Assembly: GCA_002424635.1 (NCBI GenBank)
Contig: DIKT01000035.1
Span: forward strand, 6,781 to 31,068
DNA: 24,288 bases
Reading direction: 5' to 3'
Origin: Desulfobulbaceae bacterium UBA5611
Lineage (GTDB): Bacteria > Desulfobacterota > Desulfobulbia > Desulfobulbales > Desulfocapsaceae
In this document: piece by piece, positions 1 through 6,601 of the stretch
How positions within the stretch are numbered: the stretch's first letter is position 1
Layout of the letters: every line of letters begins with the position of its first letter
Position numbers and translations under genes: made by a program
The notes under the pieces: model-generated
The model's input: only the letters and a program-made list of their open reading frames with translations
Told to the model about the DNA's origin: nothing
The model's database searches: none

Positions 1-565
1 CTACCGCCACCGGTTGCGTCTTGGTCGCCAACCACTTGGGTGTCAGCATAATAGGCAGTTTTTGGAGCAGGTTGTAAATGATCTCAAAACTGGCGCTGCC
101 GGCACCGATGATAATCCCTGCCCTGAACCAGATGGTTTGTAAACTCTCCGGACGGGCGCTCAATATTTCGCCGGTCTCGATCCGGCTCAATAGATGCCGA
201 CTGGCGGTCGCTTTGACCCCTAATCCGCCCAGGTACACCAGACGCTTTACCCCGGCGGCGATACATGCCTCCCGAAAATTAGCGGCGCTTTGCCGGTCGC
301 GCTCTTCGAAATCCTGGCCCGACCCCATGGAATGGATGAGGTAAAAGGCAACATCAATCCCGGCAAGGGCGGCCTCCAGCGCCTGGGGGTTAAAGGTGTC
401 GCCTTCCACCACTTCAACTTTAGACAGCACTTCCGGGCGGACCTTGCGCTTGTTGCGGACCAGAAGCCGGATGGTAAGGTCCGCGTGTCCCAGCAGTCGG
501 TCTTTGAGCCGTCGGCCGATGTAACCTGTCGCCCCGGTAATCAAAATGTTACAATTGCAGTCCAC
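1..565 (-). CDS. NAD(P)-binding SDR/NmrA-like protein, 3' end cut by window edge
   Basis: About 188 N-terminal residues are visible, reading leftwards off the window. A GTG start at 565 follows GAGGA with 7 bases of spacing. The protein opens VDCNCNILITGATGYIGRRL, so residues 7-17 form a Rossmann nucleotide-binding loop (GATGYIG). It continues with an extended-SDR core: a GD motif after strand 3 (EGDTFNP), then the FYLIHSMGSG and RLVYLGGLG strands. This arrangement matches atypical SDRs of the NmrA / complex-I NDUFA9-like group, many of which carry a C-terminal DUF2867 domain; whether this one does lies outside the window. It is probably a cytoplasmic NAD(P)-dependent oxidoreductase or NAD(P)-binding regulator of unknown substrate. 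It is the last visible gene of the run glycosylase - lipocalin - PNPOx - SDR, 59 bp after the PNPOx stop. The fold is clear; the reaction is not. Confidence 0.85.
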   Translation of the reverse strand, partial: MDCNCNILITGATGYIGRRLKDRLLGHADLTIRLLVRNKRKVRPEVLSKVEVVEGDTFNPQALEAALAGIDVAFYLIHSMGSGQDFEERDRQSAANFREACIAAGVKRLVYLGGLGVKATASRHLLSRIETGEILSARPESLQTIWFRAGIIIGAGSASFEIIYNLLQKLPIMLTPKWLATKTQPVAV

Positions 566-624
566 TTGGAAGTCCTCAGGTGAAAAACATACAGGCTAGT
601 CGAGCCACGTATTCCTGGTGAGAA

Positions 625-1026
625 TCAACAAACAGGAATGTCGGCGGCATCTGCACCAATCAAGGGTAAAATTTTCTCAACGGCGAACGTGACCAGGAAA
701 GTTGGCCCCCGCGCCTTATCTTCTTCAGGGGTGAGGTGTCTTCGCATCAGACTATTGATCAGGGCAGCATCCGTTTCTTCTTTGATCTTTTTGAGAAAGA
801 GGCGCAGCCCACGAGAGCTGGAACCCTCTTTGATGAACAGATAGGCGGCATAAGGGTTTTCCTGGAGATTGTGGTGGCTAAGGCGCTCACGCATGATAAA
901 TGCCACGACCCCATCTTCCAGGACATGAGGCGTGCTGTAGATGGCGGCGTCGACCTGGCCATTACCGGCGGCGGTGGAGAGGACCCCTTGCCCATTAGTT
1001 CGCTCAAAATATTCTTTCAAGTTCAT
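625..1026 (-). CDS. Pyridoxamine 5'-phosphate oxidase-like (PNPOx) flavoprotein
   Basis: 133 residues beginning MNLKEYFERTNGQGVLSTAA. The family's small split-barrel features are present: an N-terminal helix, the strand GVLSTAAGNGQVDAAIYSTP, then a strand-helix unit (VAFIMRERLSHHNLQENPYAAYLF) typical of FMN-binding PNPOx-like proteins of about 130-150 residues. The reading frame stays open upstream to 1188, but the ATG at 1026 is chosen because AAGGGGA precedes it with about 8 bases of spacing and because the homologous part begins there. Only 4 bp separate it from the lipocalin stop at 1031, so the two are surely co-transcribed. Proteins of this group bind FMN, F420 or heme; the cofactor cannot be read from the sequence. 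The role is inferred to be redox or stress-related detoxification in the cytoplasm. Confidence 0.82.
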   Translation of the reverse strand: MNLKEYFERTNGQGVLSTAAGNGQVDAAIYSTPHVLEDGVVAFIMRERLSHHNLQENPYAAYLFIKEGSSSRGLRLFLKKIKEETDAALINSLMRRHLTPEEDKARGPTFLVTFAVEKILPLIGADAADIPVC

Positions 1027-1030
1027 ACGC

Positions 1031-1507
1031 TCATTCCCCTTGGCCTGATTTGATAATCTTCGTAATATCATAATGCTGGTCGGCCAGTCTGGCCAGAATG
1101 GCCTGATAGGTCCCTTCCGCCATCGTCTCTTCCCGGCTGAGTATCCACAGGTATTTTCTCCGGGGATGGCCGACGACCGCATACTCATACTCTTGGCCCA
1201 GATCTATTATCCAATAATCGCCTGAAAATGGCCAGAAAAATGAGACCTTGAGCTTTGCACTGGACCGCGGGTCAACAACCCAGGCCTTCCCCTGAACCGA
1301 GCGCAGCTTTCCTGACTTGGTCTTATCGTAGCATTCATTGAGTACCGACAGGTTGCCGTCTGCCCTCAAAGTATAGGTAGCCCGACTGGCGACACAACCT
1401 TTCTGAAAGCGATTCGGATAGCGTGCGATCTCAAACCAGGTCCCGAGATAGCGCGAGATGTCGACTTGGGAGACGGTCCGCAAGGGCGGTAACGGTTCAT
1501 TTGTCAT
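1031..1507 (-). CDS. blc: Bacterial lipocalin (Blc-like), no signal peptide
   Basis: 158 residues. The lipocalin signature is clear: DISRYLGTWFEIARYPNRFQ (GxW motif), then the Blc-family segment CVASRATYTLRADGNLSVLN, a KVSFFWPFSGDYWIIDLG strand pair and the late motif YLWILSRE. Blc proteins bind fatty acids, lysophospholipids or similar hydrophobic ligands, usually as outer-membrane lipoproteins. Here the homology starts almost at the N-terminus (MTNEPLPPLRTVSQVDIS), with no hydrophobic stretch and no lipobox Cys. The only upstream extension (to an ATG at 1552) overlaps the preceding gene, and its 15 extra residues are not signal-like either. The start at 1507 lies 11 bp after the glycosylase stop and has no strong Shine-Dalgarno, so coupling is likely. 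As written, the product should be cytoplasmic. Family assignment is firm; localisation is inferred. Confidence 0.88.
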   Translation of the reverse strand: MTNEPLPPLRTVSQVDISRYLGTWFEIARYPNRFQKGCVASRATYTLRADGNLSVLNECYDKTKSGKLRSVQGKAWVVDPRSSAKLKVSFFWPFSGDYWIIDLGQEYEYAVVGHPRRKYLWILSREETMAEGTYQAILARLADQHYDITKIIKSGQGE

Positions 1508-1518
1508 GCCGGTAAAGC

Positions 1519-2235
1519 TCAGTCCTGATTTATATCTTTGGTATCTATCCATGTCATCAATTCACTGAGAGCGGTTGATGAAGTTAGATAGCGGTTATTG
1601 CTTGTGATGGTGCGCACCTGGATCTCTTGCAATAACTTAGCGAGCGACCACGATTCGACTGTACCCTTTGATTCTATCGGATATTCAGAGACATAGCCCC
1701 ACATATGTTGCAATGAATTCCGCAAACCACCAATAGACGGGGCTTTTCTCAGCATCTCGACCAAAGTCTTTGCCAATGCAGCAAAATCAACATCATTCAC
1801 CGCAACATTTTTGCCGATTTCCTTGTACAATCCTACGTCCCGAGCAAGCATAGAATATTTATGATGGCTCCATAATTGCTGGATATTTTTAGGTAAAGGT
1901 ATGCGACCCTGTTCCTTGTTTTGATATTTCATTGCAAGTAGCTGAAATTGCCTGGATGGTTCATCAATATAAACAGCCGGCCATATGCCTTCATTTGAAC
2001 GGGAATCTCCCACGAGTGATTCTTCGCTAAAACCCCTCAGCGACATTTCAGCCGCGAGTTGCCTGTGCCTGTGCTTGAGTGCCCAGCCATAACCAAGCCA
2101 GCGCATAGTTTCCGGGTGCTTAGAATATCCCTTCCTGTCGTTTGCGATGATTGCAACTATTGCATGGAGCTCTCTATGTTCTCCAAGAAGACTTTGCCGG
2201 TTCAAATAACCCGGGCTAATATCCCATATTCTCAT
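1519..2235 (-). CDS. Pyrimidine-dimer DNA glycosylase (T4 endonuclease V-like) fused to DUF1722
   Basis: 238 residues. Residues 1-65 (MRIWDISPGYLNRQSLLGEH, then RELHAIVAI, KHPETMRWLGYGWALKHRH) follow the Pyr_excise/T4 DenV pattern: an N-terminal amine for the Schiff base after Met removal, and an LLxEHREL helix. Residues about 115-238 (HKYSMLARDVGLYKEIGK, then LRNSLQHMWGYVSEY, and RYLTSSTALSELMTWI) match DUF1722, the domain at the C-terminus of YbgA, which is often found near photolyases. Predicted role: cytoplasmic repair of UV photoproducts, with DUF1722 in an unknown auxiliary role. The ATG at 2235 is preferred over a GTG at 2253 because the family begins MRIWD and the N-terminal residue matters for catalysis. 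It is the first gene of the minus-strand stress cluster. A palindromic element lies 37-86 bp upstream. Assignment is by motif recognition, not alignment. Confidence 0.78.
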   Translation of the reverse strand: MRIWDISPGYLNRQSLLGEHRELHAIVAIIANDRKGYSKHPETMRWLGYGWALKHRHRQLAAEMSLRGFSEESLVGDSRSNEGIWPAVYIDEPSRQFQLLAMKYQNKEQGRIPLPKNIQQLWSHHKYSMLARDVGLYKEIGKNVAVNDVDFAALAKTLVEMLRKAPSIGGLRNSLQHMWGYVSEYPIESKGTVESWSLAKLLQEIQVRTITSNNRYLTSSTALSELMTWIDTKDINQD

Positions 2236-2486
2236 TGGTTTCTTTAATGCCACAACGAGTCTGAAAAACCCGATTTACAATAATGATCCGAATGAGGGAT
2301 AAGTGAATTTTTCACCGTTTTACTTGCTTTATATTGCAGCAATCATATCCAGTCATAGGTGAATTATAGAATGAAATTCATAATAACTTACGTTTTTCTA
2401 CAGGCTCAACAATCGGTAGATCCAGTGGGCCACCGACCTAGACTGCCAGGCCGCAAGCGTTCTCCTCGTCTGAGTTAATGAACTGG
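2236..2486. other. AT-rich intergenic region with a short GC-rich patch
   Basis: No convincing gene is seen. The left part carries the upstream region of the glycosylase gene and copy 1 of a duplicated palindromic element (2272-2321). The right part, about 2403-2480, is clearly more GC-rich than its surroundings. On the minus strand it contains a frame reading QTRRTLAAWQSRSVAHWIYR followed by LLSL and a stop, with no start. This could be the 3' end of a decayed gene, but no family is recognised. Confidence 0.4.
2272..2321. repeat. Duplicated palindromic upstream element, copy 1
   Basis: This copy shares with copy 2 (2898-2940) the order: GATT(T)ACAATAA, a variable spacer, GATAAGTGAATTT, then CACCGTTTT. 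The core is an inverted repeat, GTGAA-TTT-TTCAC. It lies 37-86 bp upstream of the glycosylase ATG at 2235, the same position copy 2 holds before the 2852 start. A promoter/operator role is inferred. Confidence 0.55.
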
Positions 2487-2852
2487 CTATGTGTTTTTAG
2501 TGTTATTGAAATAGAAAGCTGTAATGCTGCCAATTAATGTACCAGAAAATGCCAAAAATTCTGTAAAATGAGGATTCTTGAGCACACCAAGAAGAAATAG
2601 AAATAATAAAACCATGAATACAACACCCATTGCTAAAAATGGCTTGGTTCTTTTGTTCAGCCTTTCCGTCATTGGCTCTGACTGGCCAAGACCACCACAG
2701 GTTCCGCACGCTAAACCAATATATTCTTTACTATTTTTCAGCTCGTGATATTTTACACATGCCTGACAGCTCCTGCCGTCTTCGCCAGAAGTGCAAGTAC
2801 CAGTTTCATTACAATGTTTGCATGGATAGAGGTTGGCTTTAATTTCCTGCAC
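2487..2852 (-). CDS. Small membrane protein with DnaJ-type cysteine-rich zinc motif
   Basis: 121 residues, GTG start at 2852 after AAAAAAAGGAG with 8 bases of spacing, a strong ribosome-binding site. Residues 11-55 carry seven cysteines: C11-x2-C14, C20, C29-x2-C32 and C49-x2-C52, with CKHCNETGTC and CGTCGGLG resembling the CxxCxGxG units of the DnaJ zinc domain. Two hydrophobic segments follow (about 73-91, FLAMGVVFMVLLFLFLLGVL; and about 97-115), joined by a short loop, so it is an inner-membrane protein with a zinc-binding head. No function is recognised. It is divergent from the Roco gene across a 515-bp AT-rich gap and has its own copy of the duplicated palindromic element upstream. A role as a folding or sensor partner is only a guess; the coding call is supported by the ribosome-binding site and coherent topology. 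Confidence 0.7.
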   Translation of the reverse strand: MQEIKANLYPCKHCNETGTCTSGEDGRSCQACVKYHELKNSKEYIGLACGTCGGLGQSEPMTERLNKRTKPFLAMGVVFMVLLFLFLLGVLKNPHFTEFLAFSGTLIGSITAFYFNNTKNT

Positions 2853-3367
2853 TTAGATAACTCCTTTTTTTAACGTAACAAGTCTATAGGAAAACAAGAT
2901 TACAATAACTTATCCATAGATAAGTGAATTTCACCGTTTTCATACTGATTTGATATATTTTATCCGTTTTTATTTCTCGGTCGTCTTGTTCTATTGAACA
3001 TGGTTTGCAAGTATATGATATATTTTGATTATAAGAATAGGTTTATTCTATACATATTCTTTCTTGTCTTCTAAATACAAATCTATTCTTGTCAAGAACG
3101 ACGACATGATCTTTACACTCTTATTCAGGCTCTACATAAAGCGACTTCTATAACAACACTATTATCTTTTCATTTCATTATAAAATGTGCAAAAATCACG
3201 TGAAATTAAATTCGCTAATTAACTATTAAGTTTACTCCCATGAAGTTTGCCTCTAATGGTGCCATGAATTAGATTAATAAGGTAACTTGCTAAAGAAAAT
3301 TTATTGCTATTTGTTTATGTCAATAGTGCGCTATGGGACAATTTTACATAGATGTAATGGAGCAACA
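2853..3367. other. AT-rich intergenic region between divergent cysteine-rich and Roco genes
   Basis: 515 bases, strongly AT-rich by eye, with no credible coding frame. It contains copy 2 of the duplicated palindrome (2898-2940), a perfect 7-bp inverted repeat ACTTATC-CATA-GATAAGT at 2908-2925, and TTCTTG-T-CAAGAA at 3086-3098. It presumably holds the promoters of both flanking genes; none can be fixed confidently by eye. The composition contrasts with the rest of the window and fits acquired DNA. Confidence 0.5.
2898..2940. repeat. Duplicated palindromic upstream element, copy 2
   Basis: Second copy of the 2272-2321 element, with the core palindrome GTGAA-T-TTCAC at 2924-2934 followed by CGTTTT, preceded by the hairpin ACTTATC-CATA-GATAAGT at 2908-2925. 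It sits 46-88 bp upstream of the GTG start at 2852 on the minus strand. This equals the spacing of copy 1 before its gene, so a shared regulator or promoter is the simplest reading. Confidence 0.55.
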
Positions 3368-6226
3368 ATGGATAATAACAATGAATTCATAGAGGAAGAT
3401 GAGGAAGACGACCTTTGGGATGCAAATGATCTCTTTTATATCGAAGAGGATATCAACGATGCCCGCGTCAATGGTACATCAGATTTGGATTTCAGCGGCA
3501 TCGGGATTGTAGAGTTACCAGATTCACTATTTGATCTGACGGAGCTGGAGTGGCTGGATCTAGAAAAGAACGAACTGGAGGAATTACCTAAGTCAATAGG
3601 TTTTCTCACTCGCCTAAAAGTGTTGCGCCTAGGCGGCAACAATCTGAGTAATATGCCAAAAACACTTGGCAATCTAAAAGAGCTTCTGGAACTTGATCTT
3701 GAAAACAACCAACTGGTCGAATTACCAGAGTCGATAGGAGACCTCGCTAAGTTAGAGGAGTTGTACCTCTCACGTAACCAATTAACTGACTTGCCTGGTT
3801 CACTTGGAAATCTCAATAATCTGAAACATATCAGTCTTTATAAAAATCCCCTCAATCCCGAACTATCAGCAGCATTTAAGGAAGGCCTCTATACCCTCAA
3901 ACGCTATTTAAGAGCCAAGGATGAGTCTCAAACTGAACTAAATGAAGCCAAACTGATCATAATTGGTGAAGGTGAGGTTGGAAAGAGCTGCCTCTTGGGG
4001 GCGTTACGAGGTGATCACTGGGAAGAGGGAAGGCCAACTACACATGGGATAGAAATTGTGCCAGTGGAAGTAACTAACCCAGACACAGACAAAATAATCA
4101 CTCTGAATGGTTGGGACTTTGGAGGGCAGCGGGTCTACCGGCCAACGCACCAATTGTTTTTCAGTGCTCCAGCAGTGTACTTAGTAGTGTGGAAGCCGAG
4201 AGAGGGGCCGCAACAGGGTTTTGTCAAGGAGTGGATTAAACTGGTCAAACACAGAGAACCAGAAGCCAAGATTCTTGTTGTCTCAACCCATGGCGGTCCA
4301 AAAAATCGCCAGCCCGACATCGACCGCCAGGAGTTTTGGGACCTTTTTGGCAAGGATACTGTGGTCGATTTTTTCCATGTAGATAGTAAGCCAGATGAAA
4401 AAACAACGGAAAGAAAGGGGATTGCCGAGTTAAAGCAAGCAATCGGTCGAGTGGCTGGCAGTTTGCCTGAGATGGGTCGACTTTTCCCAGAACGTTGGCA
4501 AAATTTACGACAAGAACTGACTAAAGGTGTAAAAGCCTACCTGTCACGACATCAATTCCTCACAATTTGTGGAGAACACAAGATCAACGAAAAAGATGCC
4601 TTGATACTACTTCGCATCTGCCACAGAATTGGAGATTTAATCCACTACGAGCATGACAAAATCCTTCGAGACATAGTGGTACTCAAACCGGACTGGCTGG
4701 CTACGGCTATCAGTTTTGTGCTTGACGACGAATTAACGCGCAATGAAGGGCATGGCCTCGTGAGCTTTACTCGTCTAGGCCAACTATGGAATGATCCGGA
4801 GAGACCGAATGGAAGTCGATACCCGGACATGCTGCATCCGATCTTTCTAAGACTGATGGAACGTTTCGATCTCTCTTATCGTGTCTCTTGTTTGGATCAA
4901 GTTGAAGAGGAAAGTACCAGCCTTATCGCTCAGTTAGTTCCAGATACCCGACCGGATCTTGCACCTGTATGGGGTGTTGAGCCAGCCACTGGCGATGTTC
5001 AACAGATACAAATTTGTAGGATTGTCGATATTACCACAAAAGAATCGGTAGCGGCCGAGGGGTTATTCTACCAGCTGATTGTACGACTGCATAAATACTC
5101 ACTGGGTCGTGCAGAGTACCAAAACAGCATCCATTGGCAAAGGGGGCTAGTTCTAGAGGACGACACCGGAGCACGTGCCTATTTACAACACGTTGGCAAT
5201 GATATACGCATAACCGTCCGTTCACCCTACCCCGAACGATTCTTATCAGCCCTTACTTATGAAGTAAAATGGCTTGTCGAGAATTTCTGGAAGGGGGTGC
5301 GTTGTGAAATAACAGTACCTTGTCTATCATTACTTATTGATGACAGTGAATGCACAGGACTATTCGAAGTCAGCAAGTTAATCGAGAACAAGAGGCGTAA
5401 TCGGTTGGACCAACCCTGCCCTGTTTGCAATGAGTGGCATAGCATTGAGCAACTTTTACATAATGCACCGGCAGCCCAACCGAATCCGATAGCGGAGCTG
5501 TCTAAACATTTTGAAAAAGTAATGCAGGTGATGGACGACGTACGCCAACGCCTGGACAGACAGCACTCTCAGGTTATTGGGCGTTTTGACCACATAGATG
5601 CCAGTAGTCGTGAGATGGTAAGCAAGGTGGAAGAGGTGTACGATAGGTTGATGCGGATGTTAGTTGATGAAGGTAAGGAAGGCCCACGCCTGTTCAGCTT
5701 TGTTCCCGTCGATCCTGGCTTCCTAGATCGACCCAACTGGGTCAGCGAAAAATTCCGCATCACATTATGGTGCGAACATTCTCGACTTCCCTTGCCTGTT
5801 CTAAACGGTGCAGATAAAAAAGAAGGCGTATACGAGATAGATCTGCCTCGGGATTGGGTGGTGAAGTCAGCACCGTTTCTCAAGATTCTTACGGGATTGC
5901 TTAGCTTGATTGTGCCTATGACCTCAGCTGCAACTAAAATTATAATAGATGATGCTAAATACAACGAGATTAAAGATCATCTCGCTTTTGGTCAGCAAGC
6001 ACTAAACTCTATGATTCAGGGTGGAGTTAAAGCGGGTGAATGGGTGGGTAAAAGTAATGCTCCAGACTTGGCACATGGCGATATGGTCGAGGTAGAAGGG
6101 GCATCTCTACGACGGTTCCAGGGTTGGCTTAAAGAAGAAGATCCTGGATTCGGGGGGCTCGTTCGCGTCCTAAATAAACGACAGGAATATCTGTGGGTGC
6201 ACTCCCAGTTTGAGGGAGATTATTAG
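3368..6226 (+). CDS. Roco protein: leucine-rich repeats, Roc GTPase, COR, unassigned C-terminal domain
   Basis: 952 residues. An acidic N-terminus (residues 8-30) is followed by five 23-residue leucine-rich repeats (about 38-162; L-x2-L-x-L-x2-N-x-L-x2-LP). Next is a Ras-like Roc GTPase (about 193-385) with P-loop GEGEVGKS at 200-207, G3 DFGGQ at 250-254 and a weak G4 (VSTHGG, 305-310). A COR region (about 390-640) follows with the DQVEEESTSLIAQLVP signature. Then come a CPVC knuckle (C684, C687), a probable coiled coil (713-770) and a 180-residue unassigned domain (772-952) with a hydrophobic helix near LKILTGLLSLIVPM. Roco proteins are GTP-regulated dimeric switches that signal through attached domains. 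The ATG at 3368 follows GGAG with 5 bases of spacing and is chosen over a TTG at 3287. The gene stands alone in AT-rich DNA with codon use unlike its neighbours, suggesting transfer. Function is unknown; regulatory or defence roles are both possible. Confidence 0.9.
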   Translation: MDNNNEFIEEDEEDDLWDANDLFYIEEDINDARVNGTSDLDFSGIGIVELPDSLFDLTELEWLDLEKNELEELPKSIGFLTRLKVLRLGGNNLSNMPKTLGNLKELLELDLENNQLVELPESIGDLAKLEELYLSRNQLTDLPGSLGNLNNLKHISLYKNPLNPELSAAFKEGLYTLKRYLRAKDESQTELNEAKLIIIGEGEVGKSCLLGALRGDHWEEGRPTTHGIEIVPVEVTNPDTDKIITLNGWDFGGQRVYRPTHQLFFSAPAVYLVVWKPREGPQQGFVKEWIKLVKHREPEAKILVVSTHGGPKNRQPDIDRQEFWDLFGKDTVVDFFHVDSKPDEKTTERKGIAELKQAIGRVAGSLPEMGRLFPERWQNLRQELTKGVKAYLSRHQFLTICGEHKINEKDALILLRICHRIGDLIHYEHDKILRDIVVLKPDWLATAISFVLDDELTRNEGHGLVSFTRLGQLWNDPERPNGSRYPDMLHPIFLRLMERFDLSYRVSCLDQVEEESTSLIAQLVPDTRPDLAPVWGVEPATGDVQQIQICRIVDITTKESVAAEGLFYQLIVRLHKYSLGRAEYQNSIHWQRGLVLEDDTGARAYLQHVGNDIRITVRSPYPERFLSALTYEVKWLVENFWKGVRCEITVPCLSLLIDDSECTGLFEVSKLIENKRRNRLDQPCPVCNEWHSIEQLLHNAPAAQPNPIAELSKHFEKVMQVMDDVRQRLDRQHSQVIGRFDHIDASSREMVSKVEEVYDRLMRMLVDEGKEGPRLFSFVPVDPGFLDRPNWVSEKFRITLWCEHSRLPLPVLNGADKKEGVYEIDLPRDWVVKSAPFLKILTGLLSLIVPMTSAATKIIIDDAKYNEIKDHLAFGQQALNSMIQGGVKAGEWVGKSNAPDLAHGDMVEVEGASLRRFQGWLKEEDPGFGGLVRVLNKRQEYLWVHSQFEGDY

Positions 6227-6329
6227 TCTTTTGTTTTAATAGTTTAAACTTGTTGCAGAGCGACATGATTACAGATTGTATGTGGAGTTTAATGAACCAC
6301 TCTAATTTTTCTCACGATGAGCACAACTA

Positions 6330-6590
6330 ATGACAGTAGACGGGACCACCCTTATTGGATTAATCGCCGCCATTTGTACGACTTCTTCATTCGTGCCGCA
6401 GGTCATCAAAATATTGCGATCAAAAAGGACGCAGGATGTTTCTCTGGTGATGTATGCCATCCTTACCACCGGCCTGTTTCTGTGGCTGGTTTATGGTTTT
6501 ATCCTCCACGATATACCTCTGATACTGGCCAATCTTATTAGTCTCACTCTCTCCCTGAGCGTATTAATTCTCAAGCTTAAACATGGGTAA
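6330..6590 (+). CDS. SemiSWEET/PQ-loop (MtN3-family) small transporter
   Basis: 86 residues with three predicted membrane helices (about 7-26, 40-59 and 64-83), the single-repeat size of bacterial SemiSWEETs, which work as homodimers. Helix 1 ends with the diagnostic PQ motif SFVPQVIKI (P23-Q24), followed by the charged loop RSKRTQDVSLVMY common in the family. SemiSWEETs facilitate diffusion of sugars such as sucrose or glucose across the inner membrane; the substrate here is unknown. The ATG at 6330 is the only start in this frame, because a stop codon occurs at 6318-6320. The Shine-Dalgarno is weak. It follows the Roco stop by 103 bp on the same strand but is probably independent, and it converges on the adenylating-enzyme gene with an 11-bp gap and no visible terminator. 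Confidence 0.85.
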   Translation: MTVDGTTLIGLIAAICTTSSFVPQVIKILRSKRTQDVSLVMYAILTTGLFLWLVYGFILHDIPLILANLISLTLSLSVLILKLKHG

Positions 6591-6601
6591 TTTGGTCTAA
6601 T

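Noticed and set aside
3086..3098. TTCTTG-T-CAAGAA palindrome as an operator or a minus-strand TTGACA -35 box
   Set aside because: No -10 hexamer at suitable spacing was found, and short palindromes are expected by chance in AT-rich DNA.
3287..3367. N-terminal extension of the Roco protein from a TTG start
   Set aside because: The TTG has no Shine-Dalgarno, while the ATG at 3368 has GGAG at 5 bases and starts just before the acidic region.
6317..6541. Alternative plus-strand frame of 74 codons overlapping the SemiSWEET gene
   Set aside because: The overlapping frame from 6330 encodes a protein with the PQ motif and three helices; this one has no features.
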